From Parascedosporium putredinis (taxonomy: Eukaryota; Ascomycota; Sordariomycetes; Microascales; Microascaceae): 64,000 nucleotides of DNA. A program made the position numbers and the translations under genes. The notes beneath the pieces are model-generated. The model was given only the letters and a program-made list of their open reading frames with translations. It ran no database searches and was not told the origin of the DNA. Shown here one piece after another: positions 1-12,661 of this stretch (its first letter is position 1; each line of letters begins with the position of its first letter). The stretch is taken from the NCBI GenBank assembly GCA_949357655.1, contig CASHTG010000010.1, positions 310,001-374,000 on the forward strand, in the 5' to 3' direction.

Positions 1-262
1 TCCTAGCCCCATCGTGCACTTGACATCTATCAAAGCTGGATCGTAGATGCTATTTAAAATCAGATGGCAAGGAACAGCGTATAAGTAGACCGGCTCGCAT
101 CTCTTTCACTGGCATTCCTAGACTTCTTGACTCATCATCATCATCTCTCTCAACATTGTCCGTCTCTCATTACAAGAGTGTCTTCACATTTCCATCTTTT
201 CCTTGCTCCCTTCCCCTCCTCTTTGCATCTGATTCTCTTCAACAACCCAGCTCCCTGCCAAA

Positions 263-1557
263 ATGCACGTCTCCTCCACCTCTTCCCTTCTTCTCTCCAT
301 CCTCTCCCTTGCGAATCTCGTCACCGGCCATCCCGGATGTCGACCAAGCCACCGCCCAGTCAAGACTGCCAAGGCGATCTACTTCCTCACTAACGAGGAT
401 GTCAACGGTGTCGTTGCCCTACCCGTCAAGCGAGACGGGAGTCTTGCCAGCGGCATCGTAACAGAGACCGGAGGCGCCGGCGCCACAAGCTTGGACGCCA
501 ATAACCAGCCCGCCGTCCCCGACCCCCTTGTGGGACAATCTGCATTAACCGTGGCCGGCAAGGTAAGATTTCACTTTCCTAGGGTCCTATTCACATGAAA
601 GATTAAATTTTTCACAAACCTCTTTTCATCTTTGTATAGTACCTCTTTGCCGTCAACGCCGGCTCCAACACGCTAAGCATGCTCTCCATCTCTCGCTCTG
701 ATCCCACAAAGCTTCGCCGCGTCGGCGAGCCCGTCGCCCTCCCCGGCGAGTTCCCCAACACCGTCGCCGCTTCTTCCAAAAATAACCTCGTCTGCGTCGG
801 CACGACCGGTGCATTGGCGGGCATTTCGTGTAGCTCCTTTGGGCGCAACGGGCTCGGACCCATGGACCAGCTCCGCCCATTTGACTTGGGCCAGACGACA
901 CCTCCAGTAGGACCCACCAACACGGTGTCGCACGCCTTCTTCTCCGATGACCAGACCATCCTGTTCACCAACGTCAAGGGCGATCCCGCTACCAACAAGA
1001 CAGGCTTCCTCTCGGCTTTTGCCGTGCAAGGCTCGGGAACCGGAGCTTCCCTCAGTACCAACGAGGTCCGCAGCACGCTCGACGGCACAGCCGTGCTCTT
1101 CGGAGCACAGGCCATCCCCGGAACGTCCAATATCTTCGCAACCGACGCGGCCTTTGGCGGCGCCGTCATCTCCGTTAACCCCGTTAGCCTCGAGGGGTCC
1201 ACCGTCGCCGCCGTGGCCGTTGAGGAGCAGGTGGCGACTTGCTGGGCGGCCATCTCGCCCGTGACCGGCACTGCGTTCGTGGCCGACATTGGCGCCCCGC
1301 GCCTGGTGGAGATGAGCCTCGCGGATGCCAGCATCATCTCCGAAGTTGCCGTCCCCGACTTGCAAAACCCTGGCCTGACGGATCTCCGCGCGGGAGGAAG
1401 CTTCATCTACGCCCTCTCTCCCGGGAATGGTACCTCCTCTCCCGTCGTTGCCGTGGTGAGCGTCGCTGGCGGGTCTGGGGCCGGCGAGGTCGTGGAGCTG
1501 TTTGATATCAGTGATGTTGCCGGACCGCGGGCGCAGGGGATGGCGGTTTTTGAGTAG
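263..1557 (+). CDS. Secreted 3-carboxymuconate cyclase-like beta-propeller protein
   Basis: Two exons, 263-562 and 640-1557, split by a 77-bp GT-AG intron in phase 0, give 405 residues with no frame break. Residues 1 to about 22 form a signal peptide (hydrophobic core LLLSILSLANLV, then TGHPG), so the product is probably secreted. The rest shows recurring beta-propeller blades, such as YLFAVNAGSNTLSMLSI and HAFFSDDQTILFTNV, as in the fungal lactonase/3-carboxy-cis,cis-muconate cyclase-like family. Cytosolic members lactonise carboxymuconate in the beta-ketoadipate pathway, but most secreted fungal members have no proven activity. It lies head-to-tail with a paraoxonase-like lactonase, which fits a lactone or aromatic theme. 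The family call is fairly sure; enzymatic activity is not. Confidence 0.8.
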
Positions 1558-2602
1558 CCCGTCATTTTTAGGTCTTTCTTCTTTTCTTCCTACGGTTGTG
1601 ATTCAAGTTGATAGAGGAGCGCAAGCGACATGCGATTATTTTCTTTTGCCCTTCTGAAGCATTTCCAGGCTCTGTATATTCTCCGCGTTTTACTCTGTTC
1701 GTCCTTTCATTTTAATAGAGCATTTACTCTGACAACCGCTCCTTCGTGAACCTCGGCCTAGTCCGCGCCGCCCGGAAGCTACATGTAAATACTGGCATCG
1801 CCCACTTCAATTTTAACCCAATAAAAGCCACCAGGACACTGAGACTAGTTTGCTAATCTCAGTACCATTGCCTCTACATGTGGCGGTATTTTCAACTTTT
1901 ATCGTTCGAGATGCTCAGTCTCAGAATCTTGGAAATGCGCGTCCCCTCCCCTCGGCAATTCACCTTCCCTCCGCAACCCCGTCCCCCGAGTGCGGATCTC
2001 ATCGACATCATTGATCTCATCAAGTTTGTCATCGCGGCTCCATGCGGCTCCACATTCCCCCACATCAATCAACGCAAATCAGGCGCCGTCTCCTGGACTT
2101 TACCGAAACGGGCATGGCCTCCTCGAAGCTACGGTCTCCGAGAATGAGGGGTTCGTCAAGGATATGCTTTTGTCGTGGCGTCCGAATTATTATTATGGGC
2201 AGATGCCACGCTTTCCGAGACAGAGTAAGCTAACGGTGTTTTTTTTTCGTTCTTTTCGGTTCGATTCTCTCTTTTGCAGGTTCTCCTGGACCTCGGCAGG
2301 GATCCAAACACAGGCAAGGGGCGGTTCACCTTTGGGAATTCAATGTGATGACACGCCACCACCTCCACTATCCCCCTTTGGCCCCCTTGGATGCCAAGAA
2401 AAGAAAGCAAGCTTCCTCGCAGTCCCCTCGCTCTCTCCCGCCGTACTATTCTTCTTGAATCTCGAGTCCATTTCATTTACAGCTCTTGAGCAAGGTGCTG
2501 TTTCGTAGAGAGTAGTACGAGACACATTGCCGTCAAGATAGACCAAACATCAAATATCCATTGATTTTCCTCTGTCGTACCCTGCTCCGTTCCACAAAGA
2601 AA
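1558..2602. other. Intergenic, no gene seen
   Basis: This holds the 3' flank of the propeller gene and the promoter of the paraoxonase-like gene. A short stem-loop lies at 1838-1863. The open frames here have no domain-like content and no coding-type composition. Confidence 0.5.
1838..1863. repeat. Short inverted repeat (hairpin)
   Basis: Two 11-base arms, ACTGAGACTAG and CTAATCTCAGT, surround a 4-base loop TTTG, with one mismatched pair. It lies about 280 bases after the stop of the first gene and could fold in a 3' UTR or be chance. Confidence 0.35.
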
Positions 2603-3992
2603 ATGGCGAGAGCGAGCTTTCGGGCGACTGTTGTCGCGCTCCTCGCCATCTTCCTCGCATCCACCTACGGTCCCGATGTCTTCCGCGCGTTCAAGACCCT
2701 CGGCATCCGTCGCCAGATCGAGAACACCGTCGTATCCAGCGCCGTGGACTTTGTCTCAATCAAGGACACGGCTCAGTGCGAAGATGTCCATGTACACGCC
2801 CCCAGCGGCCTCTTGTTCGCGGCGTGCGAGGACACCGTCGTGCCCCGATCCAAGTGGTTCCCGCCGTTGGCAAACTTTGTCGACCCCAGCGTCATTGGAA
2901 ACGCCCAGGGGTCTATCCACATCATCGATCCCAAAGTACGTTCTGTGCCTGTTTAGCTTTTCTTATCCGTGAATGAAACAATTGGCGCTAACCAGGGCAC
3001 TTTGCCTACCCACGCAGACTCTTCAGTCCAAGAGACTAAAGATTAAGGGCTACGACGACCCCTTTGTCACCCACGGATTCGATATCGTAGCCGACCCCAA
3101 GCAGCCTCAGGATGCCGTCTACATCTTCGCCGTCAACCACGTGCCGAACCCAGAGTACGTCGCCGCCAAGGCTGGCAAGGGATCCCGCGACCCAGAGTCC
3201 ATCCCCGACAAGTCTCAGTCGCGCATCGAGGTATTCCACCACGTGCTCGGCGAATCTGCCGTCCGTCACATCCGCACCGTGAGCCATCCGCTCGTGCAAA
3301 CTCCCAACGACGTCTACGCGCTCGCCCCCGACTCCATCTACGTGACCAACGACCACTTTTACCGCGAGGGCCACTTGCGCGGGGTCGAAGATGTACTGTT
3401 CCGCGCCAAGTGGTCTACCACCATTCACCTCCATATCACAGATCTCGCGGCTAAGGATCCGTTTGCTGGCGTGACGGGCCGCGTCGCCGTCGAGAACTTG
3501 CACAATAACAACGGTCTCGGCCACGGCCGTGTCGCCGATGAGATCCTCATTGCCAGTTGCGTGAGCGGCACCATGCACGTCGGCAAGATCCCTGCTGATC
3601 CGGCCACCGCCAACATCACTATCGTCGAGGATGTGTTGGTCGACACCATCGTGGACAACCCCAGCTACTTTGCCGATCCTTACGCCACCGCCGACGATGA
3701 CCGCAGCGGCTATCTGCTCCCCGGCCTCTCCAACGCCATCAACATTGGCCACAACATCTTCGAGGCGGATGCTATGGACGGTGTTATGGTGTACTTTGTG
3801 CGCAAGGATCCCGCTACGGGTGCGTGGAACGAGCGTCTCATCTTTGCCGATGATGGGACGAGGATCCGCAGCGTGAGTGCATCCGTTCTCGTCGCGATTG
3901 ATCCTTCCGAGAACGGCGGCAAGCGCCAGGGCTGGTTGTTTGTCACTGGTTTTGTGTCTAGCAACATGATTGCTGTCAAGGTTGATCTCTGA
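2603..3992 (+). CDS. Paraoxonase/arylesterase-like lactonase
   Basis: Exons 2603-2935 and 3018-3992 with an 82-bp GT-AG intron in phase 0 give 435 residues, unbroken. The N-terminus (MARASFRATVVALLAIFLAS) is a single hydrophobic signal or anchor segment, as in animal and fungal paraoxonases. The propeller core carries family-type stretches such as CEDVHVHAPSGLLFAAC, GFDIVADP, FAVNH, TPNDVYALAPDSIYVTND and NGLGHG; the NDV and TND Asn/Asp residues correspond to the calcium-site region of PON enzymes. These enzymes hydrolyse lactones or aryl esters. An upstream in-frame start at 2561 would add 14 residues before the hydrophobic segment and is less likely. It sits beside the carboxymuconate-cyclase-like gene and could act on ring-cleavage lactones, which is inference. 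Confidence 0.82.
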
Positions 3993-4784
3993 GCGAGAGT
4001 TCACGTTATCATGGGCGGAGCACGGGATTTCCCGTGCGTTGCGGGGAGGGAGGCATATCCTCTTGTATTAGAAGTGTATTTAATTGATGCTGCAATCTAT
4101 GCGCTATTGGAGGCATTCAAATAATAAAAAATCAAAGGATAATAGTCAAGTTGGAACTTCACTTAAGAAAGTTGACAAGTACACACATGTGGTTGACCCT
4201 CGAGATGAACGCACAGCCAAAGATTTGAACACAACTACTACATCTATGGATATGGTTTTGCTTGGGGTCGACTCGAAAACAGAACGCATCGCAAAGTCAG
4301 GTTTGGGATCACGTTGAAACGGAAAGGAAGAAAAATAGTGACTCGCATCGATGGAAGTGGTGGTCGAAACCGACAAAGCCACTTCCCGTAGTTTGATTCA
4401 ACTCTAATCTCAAATGAATTCAAATATTTAGATCCCAATATGTTCCCAGGTACGCCGGCCGTCCCGACCGGATAACTGCAAATGAACCGACGGGGGTATT
4501 TCAGAAATGCAAATGGATATATCCCAATGTCCCCAGATACGCCTTGGCCGTCCCGACCAGAGTCATAACTAAGACATTCGTTTTCATCACAGCGGATTAA
4601 AAAAACAAGAAAAAGTCAAGAGAAAAAGAAGAGACAAGAGTAGTAAAAGCACAAAAACATCATATCTGCCTACTTCCTTATCGAAAGAGAGATAGCGCAG
4701 AGGTATGAGAGAGGGTGAGCGGGAGGTAGGGGCGAAGCCGCGCGATGGAGCGACGCCGGCAAGACCCGCCAACAAGGAAGGGGT
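3993..4784. other. Intergenic between convergent genes
   Basis: This is the tail-to-tail spacer between the lactonase gene and the MFS gene. It is AT-richer than its flanks and holds an imperfect direct repeat (4432-4470 and 4521-4560). No coding sequence was recognised. Confidence 0.5.
4432..4560. repeat. Imperfect ~40-bp direct repeat
   Basis: Copy one (4432-4470) and copy two (4521-4560) share ATCCCAAT, then TCCCAG or CCCCAG, then TACGCC, then GGCCGTCCCGACC, with small gaps. The copies lie about 50 bases apart in the spacer between two converging genes. It may be a decayed local duplication. Confidence 0.5.
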
Positions 4785-6470
4785 TTAAACCTTCTCGTGG
4801 GTCTCGACCTCGATCGACTTCTTCTCGCTGTCGCCAGAGGAGCCAGTGCCGGTGCAGACGTAGTGCCTGAACTGGCGAGCGGGGAGCTTGGCGTAGAACT
4901 GCAAGGAGGCAAGAGGGTTAGTGAAAACTGTCTTGGGCCGGGGGATATACAAAGGTTTTGCGGATAAAACTTACCATCTCGTCAATCTCCTCGAGAGTCC
5001 TGCCCTTGAGCTCAGGAAGGAAGAAGAAGACCCAAGCGGCGGCGATGAGGCAAGAAGGAGCCCAGATGAATCCGTAGCGGGGACCCCAGTTGAGGGCGCT
5101 GGGGTTGATGAAGTAAGGGGCGGTGAAGGTGGTGATCCAGGCACCGAGGAAACCGACGGCGGCGGCGAGACCGAAGGTGTAGGATCGGAGGCGCTGAGAG
5201 GGGATCTCGCCACCAGCCAACCAGGCGTACGGGGCAATCATACCGTTGTAGCTCATCATGTACAAGCAAGAAAGAGCGACGATGACCTTACCGGTGGTGA
5301 TGGTGCCGGGCTGCTTATGGTAGACGATGGCAATGATGAGCTGGAGGATGCAGCATCCGATGAGACCGCTGGTGAGGAGCACACGACGGCGACCGAAGCG
5401 GACGACGATGAAGGAGTTGGCGAGAATGGCAATGATACCAATGGTGGAGAGAACGTTGCTCATGGCAAAAGGATCAGAGACCTTGGCCATGGTGAAGAAG
5501 TAGGCCTTGTAGGCGATGATGAACATGGAACCGGACGCGGCCTGGAGGGTGACGGAGCAGACGGCGAGGAAAGTGCGCCTCCTGTCGACGGGGTCGCGGA
5601 ACATGTCGAGCACGCCGACGCCGCTGGTGGTCTCCTTCTCCTTGTCGATGGCGTTTTGGATCTCGCGGGCCTCACCCTCGGGGTCGCCGTTGACGGGGCG
5701 GAGCCAGGTGAGGGCCTTGACACCCTCCTCGTACCGGCCCTGGAGAATGAGCCAGCGGGGGACTCGGGGATGAAGAAGAGGGCGACGGTGAGGAAGACGG
5801 GCACGACGTAGATGATGCCGAGGGGGATGAGGTAGGCGGACTTGTCGGGGCGCTTGGCGGTGGCCCAATCGACGATGGAGCCGATCAAGGTGCCCTAGGT
5901 GGTGGACATGCCAGTTAGTCATTGGGTGCTCCTACTTTAATCCGCTTAAAGAGGATAGGAATGAGAGACTACTTACGACGGAGGTGAAGAACTGGAAAGC
6001 GGTGAGGAACAAGCCACGGTACTTGGCGGGGCTAGACTCCTGGATGTAAAGCTGGGAAAAGGTCATGAAGTAACCGTTGGCGAGACCGATGAGGAAGCGG
6101 CCAGCGTAGAGGGCACCGATGCTGGTGGTGGTCATCATGATGATGTTGGAAACGCAGCAGAGAAGGCAGGCAGCCCAGAGACAGTGCTTGCGGCCGAGCT
6201 TGGCGGCGACGACACCGGCGAGACCGGAGCTGATGAAGGCGCCGAGGGTCATGAGAGAGGCGATGAGCTGCTGGCGGGTGGTCTGGATGTTCCAGCCAAT
6301 GACGGTGTTGGGATCTTCATAGCCGAAGACCTTGAGGAAGGCCACCATGGCCTGGAGACCACCGATGAGGCCGAAATCGACACCATACTGGAAGGGGAAA
6401 GGATCATGACACCGCAGGCCACGAACACCTTCCAGTGGTCCTTCCAGGTCTCTTCGCGTACCGAAGTCAT
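4785..6470 (-). CDS. MFS sugar-type transporter (two apparent frameshifts)
   Basis: Three exons on the minus strand (6470-5977, 5894-4975, 4898-4785) with introns of 82 and 76 bp. After allowing one missing base in each of exons 1 and 2, the product is 509 residues, the normal size for a 12-helix sugar porter. Family marks include YAGRFLIGLANGYF, RGLFLTAFQFF, PESPRWLI (end of helix 6), FGRRR, and PELKGRTLEEIDEM before the cytoplasmic tail. Start MTSVREETW at 6470 precedes helix 1. The missing bases fall in a C run in ILSPFQYG (plus-strand G run 6394-6397) and in the PESPR codons (5757-5761). The substrate could be a hexose, a disaccharide or an aromatic acid such as quinate. A TATA-like motif lies at about 6731-6738. 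Confidence 0.85.
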
Positions 6471-9400
6471 GATGGGCAACGGTGAAATTAGGTTGTGTTT
6501 TAAAAAAGTTGAAGAAGACGAAAACAGAAAAAGGGGGTGGGGACGGCCAAAGGCTTGTGAAAAAGAAAAGGAAAAAAGGTTTGAAGAAGAAGCCGTAGCG
6601 TGAAGATGGATTGAGACTGTTAGATCCAATCTTGTCTTCCCAGATTCTCTTCAGATGAGATCCTTTCAAGATATCCTTCGGTAAGAGGAAAGAGAAGACA
6701 GGACCAGAGGAAACTGGGCCGGGTTGCCAACTTTATAACTCAAGAGACGGGCTCCTCAATTACCCCGGGCTGTATTTTTCTCTCTCTTTGGCTTTGAGAT
6801 CCACGCTCGTGTTAGCGTGGTATTCGCTTCTGGGGTTTCTGGGCTTGCGCGGCGTATGGACATGGGGAATGTGGGGAGGGGGTAGGGGGTGAGAGTCCAA
6901 TGGTGGAATTTACGGGACTGGGACTGGGGAAGGCAAGTGAATTGGCTGGGAGAGCAAGGCGGAAAGGCACTCCAATCCGGGCTTCTCACCAAGAAGGAAC
7001 CGAAGTGCCGGGTGTCATTTTGGCGGGGACACATAGTCTGGGGGTTGCAGGGTGCTCAGTCGCCAGCAGGGCAGGGGGGAACAAGGTAGCGAGGGAAAAG
7101 CTATGTGGCAGGCCTAGCTCGAACCCAAGCCAGACAAACCACAGAGGTGGGTTTAGGTTGGGGCCTGTGATTTCCCCTCAGGTGGATAGAGACAGGGGAG
7201 GCAGAAAGGGGAGAAGGAGGGGGCGGAAAGTAATGGATTGCTGGATTGAACATTGCCACTGGACTGGGCTTAGCCCCGGCCAATTCCCCATGGGCAAAAA
7301 GCTGCACGCATCGCTGGCAGTGGATTGGGAAAACGAAGAGAGGACGTGGACGGATTAGGGTTAGGGGAACGCGGGGTATGGGGAATCCCCAGCGATACCC
7401 CACACCGGGAGATGGGCATTTCTGCTGTGAGTGGTTGGCCATCGCCTATTTCTCCCGTCTTTGATTGGGGTAACGAGATGGACAACTCGCTCTCTTCCTC
7501 CCCCGGTTTGGGCCCCGTTTCTCTGCGACGCCAGCACGCCGGAAATGTGGGGTGCTGTGGAGACATTTTCCCACGCCCAGCGCGCTCCATCGGACTATAG
7601 GACCCGATAATGATACTTTGGTCGAGGGTCAATGCGAGCTTAGAGGGCCAGCTTGGGGGGGACGAGGGATCATTGGGGGTCCACCGCCTGCAAGTGAGAC
7701 AGGGGTGGGTTATCCCCAGAAAAGAAAGAAGGACGAGAGAGACACTATTAAAAAGCAATACTGGAGTGAAAGGATTTGGGTGCCGTGCAGGAGGACATGG
7801 TCCATCGTCGTCTCCGTGCTGATGATGCGTGACCTAAACTTGGGCCACAGACTGGTCGAGCCATCCACTCGACGCTTGTTGATTATTTCTCTCGCTCAAA
7901 ATGTTGGTTCGAGCTCTCCTCGATAGATCTCTCCATACCACCCTAAGAGCATGAATTTCTGCACCTCTAATTCCTTCCTCTTGTCTACTAGTCGCCAGTG
8001 ACTGACACACAGACTGGCGACCACCCCCTTTACCCCAAGACAAGTCTACCTAGTAGTACCGTTCCCTCCATCGGATCAACAAAGCCGTAGCTCGATCAGA
8101 AAGAGAGATGGTGGGCATGCCCTTGACCGGGAGCTTATTAGACATGCATCTTTGAGCCAAGACAGCGTCTGTCCAACCGTTTGGGCGTCCGAGCCCGTTT
8201 AAGTTGGGCTGTTTCTTTTGGCGCTTTTCGACGTGATAGGCAACTGCGAGCCTTCGTAGTGTCGGTAGTCGTCAAGCAAGCTCTAAATGCTTGAAGATAG
8301 GCCCGAGATCGCCTCTATCCAGCATTGAGAGGTACTTGCTTCACATGCTAGTTGAGGCATGTGAGCGAGCACCCCATAAAGGGGGAGATGAGTGAATGGG
8401 CGCATATCAATGAGATTTTGAAAAGGGTGGTGGCAAATTTGATTCGCCGGGGGAGCTTCCATACTGGGAGATTGCGTGATAACTTTAATCGTAGCCAGCT
8501 CCTTTCAAATCCATAGACTGGCCGCCGTTCCGTGAAGGGCCACGGCATGTGACCATGAACTACTGCGAGCTGGGACTCTCTATTGCTACGCCAGCACCTA
8601 GGAAGAGTACGAAGTAGACAGAGTGCGTAGAGATAGGACAGCGCCCCGGAAAGGCCGGCTGCGGTGCGCATATGGTGGGTCTCGAGACGCCTGGCATAGC
8701 AAGGGAATCACCACTCTTGGGGAGGAAGGATTCCGGGTTGCCACTGGCGGGGCCAACGCCCTGTCTTACCCCTATCCGATCGATGGCTTACCGCTTCCTT
8801 GGGTCCTTTCTTTCTACGAGTACTCATCTCTCTTGCCACATGGCAGATGATCAATATTGGAGGAGATGTAACCTTCTCGGCCTCAGCTCGAGTCCAGACG
8901 CATTGAGTCACAAAACACTTGACGGGGGTTCGGGATCTTGCGCATGACCCTAAGAGAGGGAATGGAGACAGAGTAAGAGAGGATCCAAAGAGCCAATGCT
9001 TCCTTCTTCGGGACTAAAGCCTTGCGGGAAATGAATGCGAGAGGTGCGCGCGCGGCTCTTCTTCCATCCTGGCCCTTCCTACTCTAGTCGACCGCCTTGT
9101 CCTTGCCCCTGTCGTTCTGTCTACTCCAGGTCTCTTCTTCCCTTTGACTCTGGGGTATTAATAAACTTGCTCACAGAGTTAGCTTGGCCTCCCGTCGGTC
9201 CTCATGAACCAAGACTTGGCATGCATCGGCAAGACACGCTTGTGGGGTGATCTGATAGTGCTTTGCTTGGAGTGAGAACTTTCATTGTGCTAGCAAAGCG
9301 GTGGCGACCAGCGTAGCCTTGGCTGAGTAAGGAAGATCTCGTGCCAGCGTGTGTTATGCTTTATTCCTTTTGGTTTGTTCTATCACTATGCTATCCCATT

Positions 9401-10803
9401 GCTGGAACTACTCTATTCTTCATGACAAGGCTCTCGTCGCTCTTGGCCTGCAAGCCACGGAGGCGAAGAACGAGGTCTACGAAATCCCTTCGGTTGATCC
9501 CCGATCACCACCCTGATGGACCCGAGATGTGCCGGCGTGTCCTGACTTGGCTTGCCTCCAAACTTCCCCGACGCAACGAAAGGGAGGGCCGGGCCATAGT
9601 CATGGCATTGATTGCGCGGCAGGAGAAAGATCGATATATTGAACATGCGTTCAAGCAAACCTGATACACCAGCACATGACTTGTTGTTCGTTTTAGCGGG
9701 AAAATAATTGGTGGAGGGTGCGCCACCAACCTTGGAGTTGGGGTAAAACGAGAACTCAAAAGAGAAGAAAAAAAGAAAAAGGGGGAGGGCATCGGAAGTG
9801 GTCGAGAGAAGCCGACGCCAGCGTTTGCAAGTCACTAATGAGAAACTCGCTAATGGTAATGTGTCGGATACTAACGTCCGCCTTCTAGCCTTCTAAGCTC
9901 ACTGCGTATGTGTATGGCTTCTTACTTCCCCCTTCGCTTGAATACTTCCGAGAAATTTCGCCTCTGCTCGCCCCTCCCCCACAACGACCCGTAGCCCATC
10001 CTGAACGAAAGCATGCTCTCCGCTTGGTACGGCGACGATGGGATGTTTTTCACGGAACCATGGTAGCGGGGTGGGAAGCGAAAGATGGCCAGTTCTCCAG
10101 ATGACCTCGCGACGATGACTTGTATATCATGAAGACGCATAGTTCGGTTTGGTCCCTTTTCTTTTCGTCCCCCGCGCAGTATCTCTCTCTTGCACGGACT
10201 TTTCAGTGAACAAGACAAGGTAGACGGGAGCAAACTACCAAACTGCCAAATTCTTTGTTGTTTTTCTCTCCCTTCCCTCTCCTATCTTTTTGCCTCTGGC
10301 CCCCTTCTTCGCCTTTCCAAGAGCGTAACAGACTGCAAGTCTGGGACGCACTAGTCGAGCAGGAATTCCGATAGCGCCTGGGCTTTGGTTGACTCAATCC
10401 TCTGTCATCCAGCCCGCTGTAGTGCAGGGTTTCTTATTCGACACGCACATACACACACACACACTACACACTACACTACCCCCTTCCGTGATTTACCGCC
10501 GCCGCATACCCCTTCCTAGCTAGCCAGCCGTTAGCTAGTAGTTCCGGTACGCCTTCAATTGGAAACATCCTTGCCGCTCGTATTGGCCGCTATTCCTGGG
10601 GGAAAGGCCACTGAGCAGGTTGCACAAGCACGCGCCACACTTTGCCACGCAGAGCCAACAAGCCAAGACGCAAGCCCACACATCGCCAACACGGCCGCGA
10701 CCGTCGCTATATCGCAACACCTTGTTTTGATTATTATTACTTTTTTTTCATTCCTTCTTTGTGAGGACCCTTTGATTGTGGAGAAGAGACCCAACCAGTC
10801 ATC
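6471..10803. other. Long intergenic region, no gene seen
   Basis: 4.3 kb between the MFS gene and the dioxygenase gene, which point away from each other. I read all frames and found no domain, no exon chain with credible splice sites and no transposon terminal repeats. It holds a TATA-like motif for the MFS gene (about 6731) and a CA-rich microsatellite (10441-10478) in front of the dioxygenase. A lineage-specific gene cannot be excluded. Confidence 0.45.
10441..10478. repeat. CA-rich microsatellite
   Basis: A run of ACAC units with a few interruptions lies about 330 bases before the dioxygenase start. It is probably a simple promoter-region or 5' UTR repeat. Confidence 0.7.
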
Positions 10804-12661
10804 ATGGCGCACGCCTTCACCATGTTCCCCGGCGACCCCTCGGGGTACACCAACAGGCTCAAGTCCTCGGACCAGGCCAAGTACCCCAAGACGGCCTTCT
10901 TCCAGGGTCCGCTGCAGGTATCGCGCGTGGAGTGCGACGTGACGGAGCTCGAGACGTCGGGCGAGATCCCCAAGGAGATCAACGGCACGTTTTACCGCGT
11001 GCAGCCCGACCCCCAGTTCCCGCCCATGTACGAGGAAGACGTCAACTTCAGCGGCGACGGCAACGTGACGGCCTTTGTCTTCCGCGACGGCCACGTCGAC
11101 CTCAAGCAGCGCTATGTGCGCACCGACCGGTTCAAGGCCGAGCGGGAGAGCCGTAAGGCCCTGTTCGGCAAGTACAGGAACCCGTACACCGACAGCGAGA
11201 TGGTCAAGGGTATCATCCGCACCGTGTCCAACACCAACGTCTACTTTTGGCGGGGCGCCCTGCTCGCCTCCAAGGAGGACGGCCCGCCGTACGCCATGGA
11301 CCCCAAGACGTTGGAGACGACGGGGCGGTACGATTTCGAGGGCCAGATGAAGGCCCCTGCTTCACGGCGCACCCCAAGATCGACCCGGATACGGGTGAGA
11401 TGGTGGCTTTCGCATACGAGGCGGGCGGTGATGCGCATGATGCTTCGTGCGATATTGTTGTCTGGACGTTTGACCCCGCCACGGGGAAGAAGACGCAGGA
11501 GTCGTGGTACAAGGCGCCGTTCTGCGGCATGATTCACGACTGTGCCCTGACCAAGAACTACCTCATCCTTCCCATGACGCCCATCGTGGCGGACCTGGAG
11601 AGGATCAAGAAGGGCGGGAATCATTGGGCGTGGGACCCCACCAAGGACCAGTGCTACGGTATTGTGCCACGGAAAGGTGGCAAGCCCGAGGATATCGTCT
11701 GGCTGCGAGCCGAAAATGGTACGTCGACCTCATCCCTTCAATAGGAGAAAGGGGAGGGTGAACATTGGAAAAGTCTTGGAGCATCAAAACTAACATGTAC
11801 GCTTCTCTCCGCCAGGTTTCCACGGCCACGTTGCCGGCGCATACGAGGACGAGAACGGTCACATTGTCTGCGATCTGACGGTCGCGGACGGCAACGTCTT
11901 CTTCTGGTGGCCGCCCGATGATGCAGGCGATGGCGCGGTACAAAAGTCGATGCCCCAAAGGCAAAGACTCATCTCAGACACGTTCCGGTGGGTGTTTGAC
12001 CCCAAGAGCCCGACAGACACGCGGGTGACGCCGGCGCGTCTGTTCGGCACCAACGGCGAGTTCTCGCGCATCGACGACCGCTTCGTCACGAAGCGATACA
12101 GCCACTTTGGCAGCTCCAGTCGGACAAGACGCGGCCGTACGACATCCAGCGATGCGGGCCCCCGCCGGCGGTCTGTGGAACGTGATTGGCCACTACAACT
12201 GGGACACGGGGGCCAAGGACGAGTACTTTGCCGGGCCGACGTGCACGTTCCAGGAGCCCGTCTTCGTGCCCAAGGCGGAGGACAGCCCCGAGGGCGAGGG
12301 CTACCTGATGACGCTGCTGAACCACCTCGACGTGCAGCGCAACGACCTCGTCATCTTCGACGCGCTGGACCTGGCCAAGGGCCCCGTCGCGGCGCTGCAC
12401 CTCCCCGTGCGGATGCGCATGGGCTTGCACGGGAATTTCGTGCCGCAGAGCGAGATTGATGATTGGAATAGGCGTAGGGGCGGCGAGGAGGGCCCTGTTC
12501 AGGTGGCGACGGAGCCCCTGCCCTGGCAGACGAAATTGGCGGAGGCGGCGGCGGCGGCGGCGCACCAAAATGGGAGCAACGGTGCGAGTGACACCAACGG
12601 CGCTACGAACGGCACTAATGGCGTAAACGGGACAAATGGGACGAACGGCGTCCATGCGTGA
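10804..12661 (+). CDS. Carotenoid/lignostilbene dioxygenase (three apparent frameshifts)
   Basis: Exons 10804-11718 and 11816-12661 around a 97-bp intron. With three missing bases allowed (C run 11354-11357, T run 12106-12108, C run 12159-12163) the product is 587 residues. It belongs to the carotenoid-cleavage-oxygenase family: seven-bladed propeller, non-haem Fe(II). The four iron-binding histidines are visible in FTAHPKIDP (about 190), CGMIHDC (about 245), GFHGHVAGAYED (about 308) and LHGNFVP (about 511). Overall it looks more like the fungal lignostilbene/resveratrol-cleaving type (CAO-1-like) than the retinal-forming type. The reaction is O2-dependent cleavage of an interphenyl double bond to two aldehydes. 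No signal peptide, so cytosolic. The C-terminus is an Ala run followed by an Asn-Gly-Thr repeat tail. Neighbouring aldehyde dehydrogenase, decarboxylase and hydroxylase genes support a phenolic substrate. Confidence 0.88.
12577..12658 (+). repeat. Asn-Gly-Thr coding minisatellite in dioxygenase tail
   Basis: Degenerate 9-base units around AAYGGNACN encode repeated Asn-Gly-Thr/Val/Ala triplets in the last 27 residues. A very similar unit ends the peroxiredoxin gene at 44528-44587. Confidence 0.8.

Noticed and set aside
3036..4004. 322-codon minus-strand frame opposite the paraoxonase-like gene
   Set aside because: It mirrors a well-supported gene; fungal codon bias produces long antisense frames. 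No domain is visible.
4921..5811. 296-codon plus-strand frame inside the first MFS gene
   Set aside because: Antisense of the MFS exon 2, composed of Gly/Asp/Val-rich repeats typical of mirror frames.
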